A stretch of DNA of 33,909 bases from Deltaproteobacteria bacterium (GTDB taxonomy: Bacteria; Desulfobacterota; Syntrophobacteria; BM002). A program made the translations under genes and the position numbers. The notes beneath the pieces are model-generated. The model was not told the origin of the DNA. It saw only the letters and a list, made by a program, of their open reading frames with translations, and did not search any database. Of this stretch, positions 17,643 through 26,161 are shown piece by piece. The DNA lies in assembly GCA_019309045.1 (NCBI GenBank), contig JAFDGZ010000058.1, positions 1 to 33,909 on the forward strand. Reading direction: 5' to 3'. Within the stretch, counting starts at the first letter, position 1; every line of letters begins with the position of its first letter.

Positions 17643-18602
17643 CTATGCGCCAACATGTATTTCTTTCTTCTTCCTCCTCAGCCTTCTTCTATTCCACTCT
17701 TGATACAGATGGGGATAGGTGACCTTCCACAACCTTTGATACCAGACCCATTGTGCGGGATATTGTCGAACTATCTCTTCCAGGGCATGCATCACCATCT
17801 GGGTATTTCTTTGCAGATCAGCTCTGATATCCCCAGTCTTTTGCATGGTCAGGGGACTGCCCACATGAACCCAGAGCCCATAGTCTGCCTTTCTCAAACA
17901 AAACATTGGAATGACCGGGCTCTTGCATCGCATACCCAGCAAAGCAGCAGCCGGCGTCACAGTAGTGCGCCTCCCCAAAAAGGATACCTCGACCCCATGC
18001 TTGCGTCTGCTTTGATCCATGGTGAAGGCAACAATTTCTCCTGAGCGTAGCGTTCTTCTCATCTCCTCCAGGGCATCTTTCTTGTACAGCACCCTGTTGC
18101 CAAATCTGGTTCGCAAATGATGAAGCCAGCGATCGAGCCGCTTTTGCCGCAGACTTCTGGCTATCCCTGTAAGAGACCTTTTTAGATAGCAGCCAATGAA
18201 CTGAAAGCCCATCTCCCAGTTCGCCAGGTGTGCAGAAACAATAATTGCCCCCTTGTTTCTCTGAAGGGCATCCTGCAAATTTTCTTTGCCTGTCAGGTTG
18301 AACATGGCCAGCAGGTCTTGCCGTCTGACAAACGTCGAATGCACAATTTCCAGAATAGTAATCCCCGCGTGTTTGAAAATGTCTCGACGAAGTCTGCGAA
18401 TACGGTCTTCAGGCCAGTGTGGAAAGCAGAATCGCAAGTTGGTTGTCACCAGGCGCCGGTGAGGTGAGTCCATGGCGTACAACACCATTCCCAGCAGCTT
18501 CCCCGAGTTCACGATATGCCTTCTGGGCATACGAGCAATAAAAGCGCGCAATTCTTTACCTGCCTTCTCACTCAATAATCTAGACCTCAACTGAACATGC
18601 AT
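17643..18602 (-). CDS. LpxL/HtrB-like lysophospholipid acyltransferase
   Basis: This protein of about 319 residues belongs to the LpxL/HtrB/MsbB acyltransferase family. Its catalytic HX4E motif is in SAHLANWEMGF (His125, Glu130 counting from ATG 18602), followed by the conserved block EMRRTLRSGEIVAFTMDQS and by VTPAAALLGMRCKSPVIPMF. These membrane-associated enzymes add acyl chains to lipid A precursors or related glycolipids. A GTG at 18707 in the same frame would add 35 residues; I prefer 18602 because the extension does not resemble the family. It lies upstream of a MurG-like glycosyltransferase on the same strand, suggesting an acylated glycolipid product. A small hairpin overlaps its stop codon. 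It is divergent from the muramidase gene. Confidence 0.88.
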   Translation of the reverse strand: MHVQLRSRLLSEKAGKELRAFIARMPRRHIVNSGKLLGMVLYAMDSPHRRLVTTNLRFCFPHWPEDRIRRLRRDIFKHAGITILEIVHSTFVRRQDLLAMFNLTGKENLQDALQRNKGAIIVSAHLANWEMGFQFIGCYLKRSLTGIARSLRQKRLDRWLHHLRTRFGNRVLYKKDALEEMRRTLRSGEIVAFTMDQSRRKHGVEVSFLGRRTTVTPAAALLGMRCKSPVIPMFCLRKADYGLWVHVGSPLTMQKTGDIRADLQRNTQMVMHALEEIVRQYPAQWVWYQRLWKVTYPHLYQEWNRRRLRRKKKEIHVGA

Positions 18603-18797
18603 GCGGCTGCTGTTCCACTTGCCGCAGCCACATGCCCCCTTGACTGTGCTGGCCGCCCATTTATAATGGACAACAACACTGCCGTACAGTATGGCTTGAA
18701 CCTCCACTCGGGTCCAGGAGAAAGTTCTGTTGTTCTTCCTGCCGCCGACCCGGAAATCTTTTTGGAAATATCTCTTTTATCACCCTGGATAAACTGC

Positions 18798-19973
18798 ATG
18801 GCATCAATTGCTCTCGGTATCGACGCCCTTCTTCTGACAAAGCCGCAGTGGCTCACCACAGCGCGACTGGGGCTGCTCGCCAATCAGGCTTCAGTCGACA
18901 GCCAGCTCATTCATACCAGTCAGCGACTGTTGGCTGCCGGCGCTCATCTGACAGCCCTTTTTTCTCCGCAGCATGGATATCATGGTGAACAACAGGCAAA
19001 CATGGTCGAATCCGCCAACTTTGTGGATGAGGAACTCAAGATTCCCGTGTTCAGCCTGTACAGTGATACCAGGAAGCCCACTGCTGAAATGTTAGATCTC
19101 ATCGACATACTGCTCATCGACCTCCAGGACGTGGGCACCCGCGTCTACACTTTCGGAACTACCCTGGCACTCTGCCTGGAGGCAGCCAGGCAGCATGGCG
19201 TCAGGGTTGTGGTGCTGGACAGGCCGAATCCTGTGGGCGGCCTCCACGTCGAAGGCAATATTTTGGACATGGAACGGCGCTCTTTTGTGGGCTACTTCCC
19301 TGTGCCCATGCGCCACGGCCTCACCCTAGCGGAAATGGCCCGCTTTTACAACATGGAATTCGGCCTTGTGGCTCAGCTCGAGACCTTTGTCATGGCAGGC
19401 TGGTCGAGAGCTATGTTTTTTCGCCAGACAGGGCTTAACTGGGTGCCGCCGTCACCCAACCTGCCCACGCCGGAGTCCGCCCTAGTTTATCCAGGCCAGG
19501 TAATCCTGGAAGGCACAAACCTCTCAGAAGGCAGGGGTACCACCACTCCTTTTGAACTCTGGGGCGGACCTTATGTACAGCCAAGAAAAATCTTGGAGAA
19601 ACTGGCAGACCCTGAACTGGAGGGGGCCCTGCTGAGACCTGCTGTGTTTCAGCCCTGTTTCGACAAGTGGTCCGGCCAACAATGCTATGGTTTCCAGATC
19701 CATGTCACCTCAGCTGATAAGTATAAACCCTTTGCCACCTCTCTCAGCCTCCTCCAGGCCACAATTCTATCTCATCCAGACGAGTTCGCCTGGCTGCCGC
19801 CGCCCTATGAATATGAGTTTCATCATCTACCCATAGAGATCATTCTCGGTAGTTCCACCCTGCACAAAGATCTAGAGGCAGGAGTGCCCATAAGGGATCT
19901 GCTTGACAGTTGGGCTCCGCACCTCAAAGACTACCAGGAATGCTGCCAACCGTATCTACTTTACCGGGATTGA
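18798..19973 (+). CDS. namZ: DUF1343 / NamZ-like exo-beta-N-acetylmuramidase
   Basis: The protein of 391 residues from ATG 18798 spans the whole DUF1343 family. It opens with LGIDALLLTKPQWL and RLGLLANQASVD, then has FSPQHGYHGEQQANM, VDEELKIPVFSLY, the acidic stretch LLIDLQDVGTRVYTFGTT, VLDRPNPVGG and ILEGTNLSEGRGTTTPFE. The family's characterised members release N-acetylmuramic acid from the non-reducing end of peptidoglycan fragments. The open frame extends upstream to 18597, but those 67 residues do not resemble the family. No signal peptide is seen at the chosen start, so turnover of imported fragments is possible. Its stop overlaps the tail-to-tail helicase gene by 13 bp. Confidence 0.88.
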   Translation: MASIALGIDALLLTKPQWLTTARLGLLANQASVDSQLIHTSQRLLAAGAHLTALFSPQHGYHGEQQANMVESANFVDEELKIPVFSLYSDTRKPTAEMLDLIDILLIDLQDVGTRVYTFGTTLALCLEAARQHGVRVVVLDRPNPVGGLHVEGNILDMERRSFVGYFPVPMRHGLTLAEMARFYNMEFGLVAQLETFVMAGWSRAMFFRQTGLNWVPPSPNLPTPESALVYPGQVILEGTNLSEGRGTTTPFELWGGPYVQPRKILEKLADPELEGALLRPAVFQPCFDKWSGQQCYGFQIHVTSADKYKPFATSLSLLQATILSHPDEFAWLPPPYEYEFHHLPIEIILGSSTLHKDLEAGVPIRDLLDSWAPHLKDYQECCQPYLLYRD

Positions 19974-22888
19974 CTGGACACTGCTCCGCCTCTGCTGTTC
20001 TGTGCCTGCCTGATAATGGTTTCCAGTTGCCAGTCCAGCGGCAGTCGTACAGCCTTCCCCTGCCTGGTGGTGTAGAGCAGGTAGCCATTTTGCAGCCCAA
20101 ATTCAAAGAGTCTCCAGGTGATGCGGACATCCTCCTGACAATAGCTGATGAGCGCCTGCAGATTGCCCTGTTGAAACCAGCGAACCGCCTGGATGCCGTC
20201 AGCGCTTTTTGGCTGCCCCAGGGTCTGCTCCGCCAGATGGCCAAGGGCAATGCGGAAGCCCAGCCGCTGGTAGATGTCTTCCAGAATGTCAAAAGTAGGC
20301 AGTTGCTGCAGGTCAAACGAAGTATAAGCCCCAAGCACTCGAAAGTCGAATCTCTTGATGTTGAAGCCCACTAGTAAATCAAACTGGCTCAGCCGTTCTA
20401 TCAATTGCTCCACTCTCTGCTCATCGAACACTTCGAAGCGCTCGGCGCGCTGGTCGTAGAGCACTGCAACCGCGAGACGCATCAGGTGAATATTGCCCCA
20501 GCCGCCAACCTCATCCGCCAGTCTCTGAGTTTCCAGATCCAGGCAGGCGATTGCCGGCTCGCTGGCAGCGACCTCTTGTGATTCACTAGCCTGGATTTGC
20601 AAATCCACTTCCGTCTCCTCCCCCACTTCACTGTGCAAGGGCAGTTCATCCAGAAGAATCCGAGACAGCAGAATGGTCGCCTGTTTGTCCAGAGGCTTGT
20701 TGCCGGAGCCGCATTTTGGTGAATGGATGCACGAGGGACAGCCGCTGTCGCAGGGGCAGGAAGCTACCAGATCCGACGTCTTGCGCAGCAGTTCCTCGAT
20801 CATGTCGAAGCCCCGCGCCGCCAGCCCCACCCCTCCGGGGGTGCCATCATAGACGAATACCGCGCTCTTGTGCAATTGCGGGTGCAGTGGAATGGCAATG
20901 CCGCCGATATCATTGCGGTCGCACAGGGCAAAGAGGGGAAACATACTGATGAGGGCATGTTCCAGGGCGTGGATGCCTCCCATGAAATGAAAGTTGCGGC
21001 GGCGAATCATTTCCTGGACAAGGTCTTCTATTTCCAGCCAGAACCCCATGGTTTCGAAACTCTGGGGCGGCAGCTCCAGCGGTTCCCTGGCAAGAAGTTC
21101 GCCGCTGTAAAGGCTGCGCTTTTCATATTCCACCACCTGTTCTGTAACGCGCAGTCGTCCAAAGCGGGCAAGAAAGTTGCCCACGGGTCGACTCCTCTCC
21201 ACAGCAAGGATCCGGGTATCTTTGCTGCTCAGCGCCCTGGTGTAATAGCGGACATTGGTGGGCTTCACCAGGACATTGCACCTCTTGAGGTCCAGTCTGG
21301 TCACCAGATATTGCTGCCCGCGGTGAAGATAGACGGCGCCCGGATGGCATTCCTTGAACACTCGCACCCCGTCGTTTTTCCCAACCACCTCCTTTTCCGG
21401 CTCCTGAATAATAGTATATCCTTTGCCAACAGTCCGAATATCCACCATTCTATGGGGCCGACGGGAGGCTGCATACCATTCGTCCCCGGCAGCACTCCTC
21501 AGAAGTTTTCCCTGCTTTTCCAGCCTTGTCAGGCATTGGCGCAGGGGACCATTGTCTCCGTAAAGATCAGTGTCGAGCCGCATGGGGAGTTCTGCCGCTG
21601 CACAGGGTAGATGCGCTTCCACCACCTGTTGATTGTCTGGGTCGACCACAGCCGTTTCAAAAGAGCGCCGAAAGAAGTCGTCAGGATAGCGCATGAAGTA
21701 TTGATCCAGGGCATCGGCTTGCGCCACCAGAATCACAACCGAATCGCGCCCCCCCCGGCCCACCCGACCGCTTCGCTGCCAGGTGTTGATTATGGTCCCT
21801 GGATAGCCCACCAGTATGCAGACATCTAGGCCGCCAATGTCGATTCCCATCTCCAGAGCGCTGGTAGAAATCACGCCCGCCACCTGACCGCTAGCCAGCC
21901 CCTGTTCAATGTGTCTCCGTTCTTCAGCAAGAAATCCTGCCCGGTAGGAACTCACCCGCGATGAAAACTCTGGTGCGGTTTGGCTTACTGTCATATGAAG
22001 AATCTCTGTAGTCTTGCGAGCTTGAGTGAAAGCAATGGTCTTGAGCCCTCGCCGCAGGGCATGCACAAAGAGCCTGCCAGCCACTGTGGTGGCGCTGAGT
22101 TCAGGGTTGACGAAAAAGAAATGCCGTCCGGCCTGTGGCGCACCATTGGCATCCACGGCCGCAAAGGGCAAACCTGTCAGGGTGGCGGCGAATTGAGCTG
22201 CATTGGCAATGGTCGCAGACAGAAGAATAAACTGCGGTCTGGACCCGTAGAGCCTGCACACCCGCTGCAGTCTTCTGAAGATCTGGGTGATGTGCGAGCC
22301 AAAAATGCCGCGGTAGGTATGCACCTCATCCAGCACCACCAGTTTGAGCCGTCGAAAGAACTTTTCCCACTGCTGATGGAACGGCAGCAGGGCAAGATGG
22401 AGCATATCAGGATTGGAAATGATAAGATCCGGCATTTGTTTCTTTATGCGTCGCCGCTCTGTTGGAGCTGTATCGCCGTCATATATTGCAGCCCTGAGCT
22501 GCATCTCCTCGGGGAGGGTCTGATTGACGGAGAGAAAGGCTTGCAGTTGGTCCTGGGCCAGGGCCTTGAGGGGAAAGAGGTACAGGCCATGGCCTCTTTC
22601 TTGCCCGGTCAGGAGTTCGAACAGGGCCAGATTATAGATGAGTGATTTGCCGGTGGCCGTGGGAGTGGCCACAACCACGTTCTTCCCCTGGCGGCAGAGA
22701 TCGAGCGCTTCAACCTGATGCTGATAGAGGCGCCTGATGCCCAGCTGGGCAAGACCGTTTTGCAACTGGGGCGCCAGAGGTTGCCGCAGGCTGCCATAAC
22801 GAGCACTGCGCCGGGGCAAGAACTGATAGTGTGCCAGTCGAGCGCCGGGAAGTTCAGCAGTTTTGAGGAATTTCACAAATTGTTGCAT
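19961..22888 (-). CDS. MrfA-MrfB fusion: DEAD/DEAH helicase (DUF1998) with C-terminal DEDD exonuclease
   Basis: The 975-residue protein combines two parts. Residues 1-740 form a YprA/MrfA-type helicase: Walker A ATPTATGKS (74-82), DEVH (187-190), LSAT (223-226), QRSGRVGRGG (371-380), then a DUF1998-type region with a four-Cys cluster (Cys713, 717, 720, 726). Residues 775-945 form an RNase-H-fold exonuclease like YprB/MrfB, with CLDLET (782-787), FNIKRFD (842-848) and YCQEDV (916-921), giving Asp, Glu, Asp and a Tyr-x3-Asp (DEDDy) set. In Bacillus subtilis these are two genes, mrfA and mrfB, that repair mitomycin damage. The fusion predicts a self-contained unwinding and trimming enzyme. The start at 22888 has AAGGA at 8 nt. 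Confidence 0.92.
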   Translation of the reverse strand: MQQFVKFLKTAELPGARLAHYQFLPRRSARYGSLRQPLAPQLQNGLAQLGIRRLYQHQVEALDLCRQGKNVVVATPTATGKSLIYNLALFELLTGQERGHGLYLFPLKALAQDQLQAFLSVNQTLPEEMQLRAAIYDGDTAPTERRRIKKQMPDLIISNPDMLHLALLPFHQQWEKFFRRLKLVVLDEVHTYRGIFGSHITQIFRRLQRVCRLYGSRPQFILLSATIANAAQFAATLTGLPFAAVDANGAPQAGRHFFFVNPELSATTVAGRLFVHALRRGLKTIAFTQARKTTEILHMTVSQTAPEFSSRVSSYRAGFLAEERRHIEQGLASGQVAGVISTSALEMGIDIGGLDVCILVGYPGTIINTWQRSGRVGRGGRDSVVILVAQADALDQYFMRYPDDFFRRSFETAVVDPDNQQVVEAHLPCAAAELPMRLDTDLYGDNGPLRQCLTRLEKQGKLLRSAAGDEWYAASRRPHRMVDIRTVGKGYTIIQEPEKEVVGKNDGVRVFKECHPGAVYLHRGQQYLVTRLDLKRCNVLVKPTNVRYYTRALSSKDTRILAVERSRPVGNFLARFGRLRVTEQVVEYEKRSLYSGELLAREPLELPPQSFETMGFWLEIEDLVQEMIRRRNFHFMGGIHALEHALISMFPLFALCDRNDIGGIAIPLHPQLHKSAVFVYDGTPGGVGLAARGFDMIEELLRKTSDLVASCPCDSGCPSCIHSPKCGSGNKPLDKQATILLSRILLDELPLHSEVGEETEVDLQIQASESQEVAASEPAIACLDLETQRLADEVGGWGNIHLMRLAVAVLYDQRAERFEVFDEQRVEQLIERLSQFDLLVGFNIKRFDFRVLGAYTSFDLQQLPTFDILEDIYQRLGFRIALGHLAEQTLGQPKSADGIQAVRWFQQGNLQALISYCQEDVRITWRLFEFGLQNGYLLYTTRQGKAVRLPLDWQLETIIRQAQNSRGGAVSSQSR

Positions 22889-22995
22889 GCAGCTATCCTT
22901 GCTCTGTCAGACAATTCCAGAATTCGCCAGGTGAAATCGCAAAATTTCTCGGCTTCTCAGGGGGCGTTCAGCAGAATTATATATCAACTGGAACC

Positions 22996-24735
22996 CTATT
23001 CACGGACAGGGGCATCATCCACAAAGAGCGGCACCTGGGCAAGCTGCTCGCCATCAACCAGGCCGTAATCCGTGATCTTCAACCTGGGTATCACGGGAAG
23101 GGCCAGAAAAGACAGGGCCATAAATGGATGCTCCACAGTGGCACCCAGGGCCGCAGCCGCCTCGTTCACTTTGCTGTTGCCGGCAACCACTTCCTGCAGT
23201 GAAGCAGTAGACATGAGACCAGCGAGAGGCAGTGGCAGTGTGGCTATCACCTTCCCTCGGTCTGCAACTGCCAGTCCGCCGCCAAGCTCTCGCAGACTGT
23301 TAACCGCGGTGACCATGTCCGCATCATCTGCGCCAACCACCACTAGATTATGAGAATCATGGGCAACTGTGGAAGCCAGCGCTCCACTGCGCAGGCCAAA
23401 ACCATGAACAAAACCAAGCCCCCGACGACCACTGCCGTGATGCCGCTCGAACACAGCCACCTTGAGAAGATCATTTTGTGGATCGCTCACCGCCTCACCG
23501 TTTCTCTCCACCACTCTGACAATGTCTTCTCCAGTGATCAGGGAGCCAGGAATGAGCCTTATGACGCGCAGCCATTGACCACGGCACTCAATGCGCAGAT
23601 CCTCTAGCCGTACTGCCGACAGCTTCATGGTAACAGGCAAACCTGCTGTCTTCACAACCATCTCCAGCAGGCAGCCGCCTGCGGCAGCCACCAACTTTCC
23701 TGCCTTGTATACTCTGTCGATATGAAACGGCTGCAAAGTTGTAAGTACCAGCATGTCTGCCTGGCAGCCAGGGGCAATGGCGCCCAGCCGGCGAAGGCCA
23801 AAATATTCCGCCGGGTTTCTGGTGGCCATTCGAATAGCCATCATTGGCTCAATGCCCAGGTTCATGGCCCGGGAAACCATACTGTCCATGTGCCCCCTGG
23901 TTGCCAGCTCTTCCGGATGGCAATCGTCGCTGACCAGCATGCACCGCCGCTCATTTCTAACGGTTACCAGAGGAGCTAGATTTTCCAGATCTCTGGCCTG
24001 GCTTCCCTCTCTAATCATTATGAACATACCTTTGGAAAGTTTCTCTTTTGCTTCTGCCAATCGAATGCATTCATGGTCCGAACCGATGCCCGCGCTTAGA
24101 TAGGCATCGAGTCCAGCACCTGAAAGGCCAGGAGCATGTCCATCAACGACCTTGCCACAAAATCGTTGGATCTTGTCCATGATCTCCGCATCACCTTCAA
24201 TTACTCCTGGAAAATTCATTACTTCTCCAAGACCAAGGATGCGGGAAAATTGCTGCAACGACTGCAGATCATTTCCGTCCAGTCTGGCACCTGAACTCTC
24301 CAGGTGGCTTGCAGGCACACATGATGGCGCCATAAAAAAGACGTCAAGTCCTATGTCCTCAGTAGCCTCCAGCATAAATTGGACACCTGGAAGGCCAGCC
24401 ACGTTTGCTATTTCATGCGGATCAGCTACCACCGAGGTGGTCCCATGGGGCAGCACGGCCCTGGCAAATTCAGCTGGATGCAACATAGAACTCTCCAGGT
24501 GAAGATGGCCGTCAATCAGGCCTGGACAGAGTATAGCACCTGCCAGATCCACCTCTTCCCTGGCTGGCCGCTCTCCAAAGCCGACTATCTGGCCGTCGAA
24601 GACTGCCACCTCCGTCTCTTGCAAGACACCTGCAAACACGTCCACTATCTGACAATTCTTGAACAGGAGGTCAACGGGCCTTTTCCCTCGGGCAGCCTCG
24701 ATACGTTGCTTCAAAGTATCAGTCCATACAGTCAT
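22996..24735 (-). CDS. ade: Adenine deaminase
   Basis: The 579-residue amidohydrolase matches bacterial adenine deaminase in length and motifs. GLIDGHLHLESS (72-83) carries the first metal ligands, HGTTSVVADPHEIANV (97-112) follows, then DGHAPGLSG (198-206), GSDHE (218-222) and SDDCHPEEL (269-277) with later ligands. The enzyme converts adenine to hypoxanthine and ammonia in the cytoplasm, for purine salvage or nitrogen release. The ATG at 24735 has only a weak GAGA upstream. It lies 107 bp upstream of the MrfA-MrfB gene on the same strand, with no obvious functional link. No anomaly is seen. Confidence 0.95.
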   Translation of the reverse strand: MTVWTDTLKQRIEAARGKRPVDLLFKNCQIVDVFAGVLQETEVAVFDGQIVGFGERPAREEVDLAGAILCPGLIDGHLHLESSMLHPAEFARAVLPHGTTSVVADPHEIANVAGLPGVQFMLEATEDIGLDVFFMAPSCVPASHLESSGARLDGNDLQSLQQFSRILGLGEVMNFPGVIEGDAEIMDKIQRFCGKVVDGHAPGLSGAGLDAYLSAGIGSDHECIRLAEAKEKLSKGMFIMIREGSQARDLENLAPLVTVRNERRCMLVSDDCHPEELATRGHMDSMVSRAMNLGIEPMMAIRMATRNPAEYFGLRRLGAIAPGCQADMLVLTTLQPFHIDRVYKAGKLVAAAGGCLLEMVVKTAGLPVTMKLSAVRLEDLRIECRGQWLRVIRLIPGSLITGEDIVRVVERNGEAVSDPQNDLLKVAVFERHHGSGRRGLGFVHGFGLRSGALASTVAHDSHNLVVVGADDADMVTAVNSLRELGGGLAVADRGKVIATLPLPLAGLMSTASLQEVVAGNSKVNEAAAALGATVEHPFMALSFLALPVIPRLKITDYGLVDGEQLAQVPLFVDDAPVRE

Positions 24736-25172
24736 GCCGATCTCTAACTATGAGGGAGGCAAATCTTGCTGTCCACAATAACTGGCACAAAGAAGCGCCT
24801 GCCGGATGACCCTATTCTCCCGCCCCGCCAACAACATCAAAGATTATCCACTTGAACCATGGGCAAGCACCGACCCTTTCCCATGTTGGCAGCAGTCTGT
24901 GGGCAGAAGGAGAGTTTGCCGCCATGTTTTCTCAACCTGTCTTGCCAGTGATTAGTCCCAGCCAGTCGAAACCCTCGTTATCAGAGAGGCTGTTGGCTGC
25001 TGCTGCCGAGGCAAAAGCATTGAGGATAGAGTCCGATGCCGCCTGTAGGCGGCGTGCGCCTGTACCTTCTCTTCTGGCAAGAACCAGTTATGGCAATATA
25101 ATGGGCATAAACCGCTTTTCTCAGCTGATATTTCAAGAGCAACTCCAGGCAGTTTCCTTAATCCACCTCCTG
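24736..25172. other. Intergenic stretch without a recognised gene
   Basis: No supported gene lies here. A rightward open frame beginning at 24852 runs into the antisense of the cupin gene and has no family resemblance. The only structured element I see is a GC-rich palindrome, GCCGCCT-GT-AGGCGGC (25038-25053), without a T-run on either side, so it is not an obvious terminator. Confidence 0.55.
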
Positions 25173-25517
25173 TCAAGGTCTGCTCCGAGGTTGATAACGA
25201 TCTACCTGAGCAAAAAAATCGATGAGCCACGTCCTTGCATTGAAGCGGGCCGAGTGGATCACTCCACCTGGGATGTAGTAGCTGTCTCCTTTACGGTAAG
25301 TTCGGGTCTCCTCCCCGATAGTAAGCACCATCTCTCCTTGCAGAACAACTCCCCATTGCGGTCCGTGGCTGTGCGGCTTCACCTCGCCTATCGGGCCTAT
25401 ATCAAAAAAAACTAGCTGCTCCTGACGGCCCTGCATCAGGTAGCCTTTAACTCCCGGGAGGGACACATCAATCTCGGGGAGGTTGCGGATTTCCTCTGGG
25501 TAGAATTCCTCTTCCAT
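25173..25517 (-). CDS. Small cupin-domain protein
   Basis: This 114-residue single-cupin protein has motif 1 around VKPHSHGPQWGVVLQGEM (His residues followed by Gly) and motif 2 around GDSYYIPGGVIHSARF. The usual Glu of motif 1 appears replaced by Gln or Gly, while the His of motif 2 is present, so metal binding is likely but altered. Cupins serve as small sensors, isomerases or dioxygenases, and the function here cannot be specified. The ATG at 25517 has AAGGTG 6 nt upstream. It is divergent from a small Cys4 protein, and the 105 bp between them hold a strong promoter and a palindromic operator-like site, so the two genes may be co-regulated. Confidence 0.85.
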   Translation of the reverse strand: MEEEFYPEEIRNLPEIDVSLPGVKGYLMQGRQEQLVFFDIGPIGEVKPHSHGPQWGVVLQGEMVLTIGEETRTYRKGDSYYIPGGVIHSARFNARTWLIDFFAQVDRYQPRSRP

Positions 25518-25542
25518 AGCTGCACCTTATCTATCCTTTCGT

Positions 25543-25570
25543 TTGACATGTAAAGCATGTCTGTTACAAT
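25543..25570 (+). promoter_or_regulatory. Sigma70 promoter for the small Cys4 protein
   Basis: A perfect -35 TTGACA (25543-25548) and a -10 TACAAT (25565-25570, 5 of 6) are separated by 16 bp. Transcription would start near 25577, about 46 nt before the ATG at 25623. It is the best promoter match in the window. Confidence 0.7.
25545..25561. promoter_or_regulatory. Palindromic operator-like site within the promoter spacer
   Basis: GACATG-TAAAG-CATGTC is a perfect 6-bp inverted repeat with a 5-bp centre, overlapping the -35 and spacer. A further ACATGT lies at 25585-25590, downstream of the -10. The position suits a repressor that would block polymerase. The regulator is unknown. Confidence 0.5.
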
Positions 25571-25622
25571 ATAAAAAATAGTTAACATGTCCTCACAACA
25601 GCCTCGAGAGGGGGTGAGGTGG

Positions 25623-25808
25623 ATGGATCTCAATGAGCGTCTTATCGTTCGTACTATGGAGAGTCCCTGCCGAACCTGCCAACGCCGCAATGAGAACAGA
25701 GAGTTGTGCATGCGAGACTGCCGCAAGTTGGAAGAGTTCCAGGATGCCATGATTCAGAGTCATGAACAGAGGATCGTCTGGTTTTCTTCCCGGCTGCGAG
25801 CTGCCTGA
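25623..25808 (+). CDS. Small CxxC...CxxxC protein, function unknown
   Basis: This 61-residue protein begins at ATG 25623 directly after a strong GGTGAGG ribosome site; an earlier in-frame ATG at 25587 has none. It contains Cys16, Cys19, Cys29 and Cys33 in the pattern CxxC-x9-CxxxC, in the stretch PCRTCQRRNENRELCMRDC, which suits a small zinc or iron-sulfur site, followed by a basic and acidic helical tail. A near-consensus promoter with an operator-like palindrome lies just upstream, which supports a real and regulated gene. Similar small Cys proteins recur in deltaproteobacterial genomes to my recollection. I do not recognise a function. Confidence 0.7.
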   Translation: MDLNERLIVRTMESPCRTCQRRNENRELCMRDCRKLEEFQDAMIQSHEQRIVWFSSRLRAA

Positions 25809-25972
25809 CATGGTGTAATTGCCGAAGCTTTCGCGTTGTTTTGCTCAAATGACAGGTAGGACAGAGTACAGCTCTGTGCCAGGTAGAGGGAGCAATACCT
25901 GGCTGCATCCTTAGGATTGTCGTCTTTCAGGAAAGAAGATGTTTGCTCTGGATGCAGGTTGCTGTCCCGACA

Positions 25973-26161
25973 TCAGTGCAAGGTGTTCTCGTGCTCCCAT
26001 TCATCTGGCAGATAGCGGGACCAGGCATGCTGGCAAAGAGGGCAAGCCAGCGGCACCAGTTCCCCTGGTTCAGCACTCATACCCTCGAAGGCCAGATCAA
26101 AATAGAAAAATTCCTTGCATTCTTCACACTGGAAGCGATCCATATCCTCCTGTCCTGTCAT
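25973..26161 (-). CDS. Small zinc-ribbon protein
   Basis: The 62-residue protein has two CxxC knuckles, FQCEECKEF (Cys12, Cys15) and ACPLCQHAW (Cys40, Cys43), the layout of a zinc ribbon. Its ATG overlaps the stop of the lipase gene by 4 bp (ATGA), indicating translational coupling; an internal ATG at 26143 is an alternative start. Such proteins often act as small adaptors or nucleic-acid binders, but nothing here fixes a role. It converges with the small Cys4 gene across 164 bp. Confidence 0.75.
   Translation of the reverse strand: MTGQEDMDRFQCEECKEFFYFDLAFEGMSAEPGELVPLACPLCQHAWSRYLPDEWEHENTLH

Noticed and set aside
25038-25053. GC-rich palindrome as terminator for the cupin gene
   Set aside because: No T-run follows it on either strand.
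24852-25415. Rightward 187-codon open frame covering an otherwise empty stretch
   Set aside because: It overlaps the cupin gene antisense, lacks a ribosome site and resembles no family.
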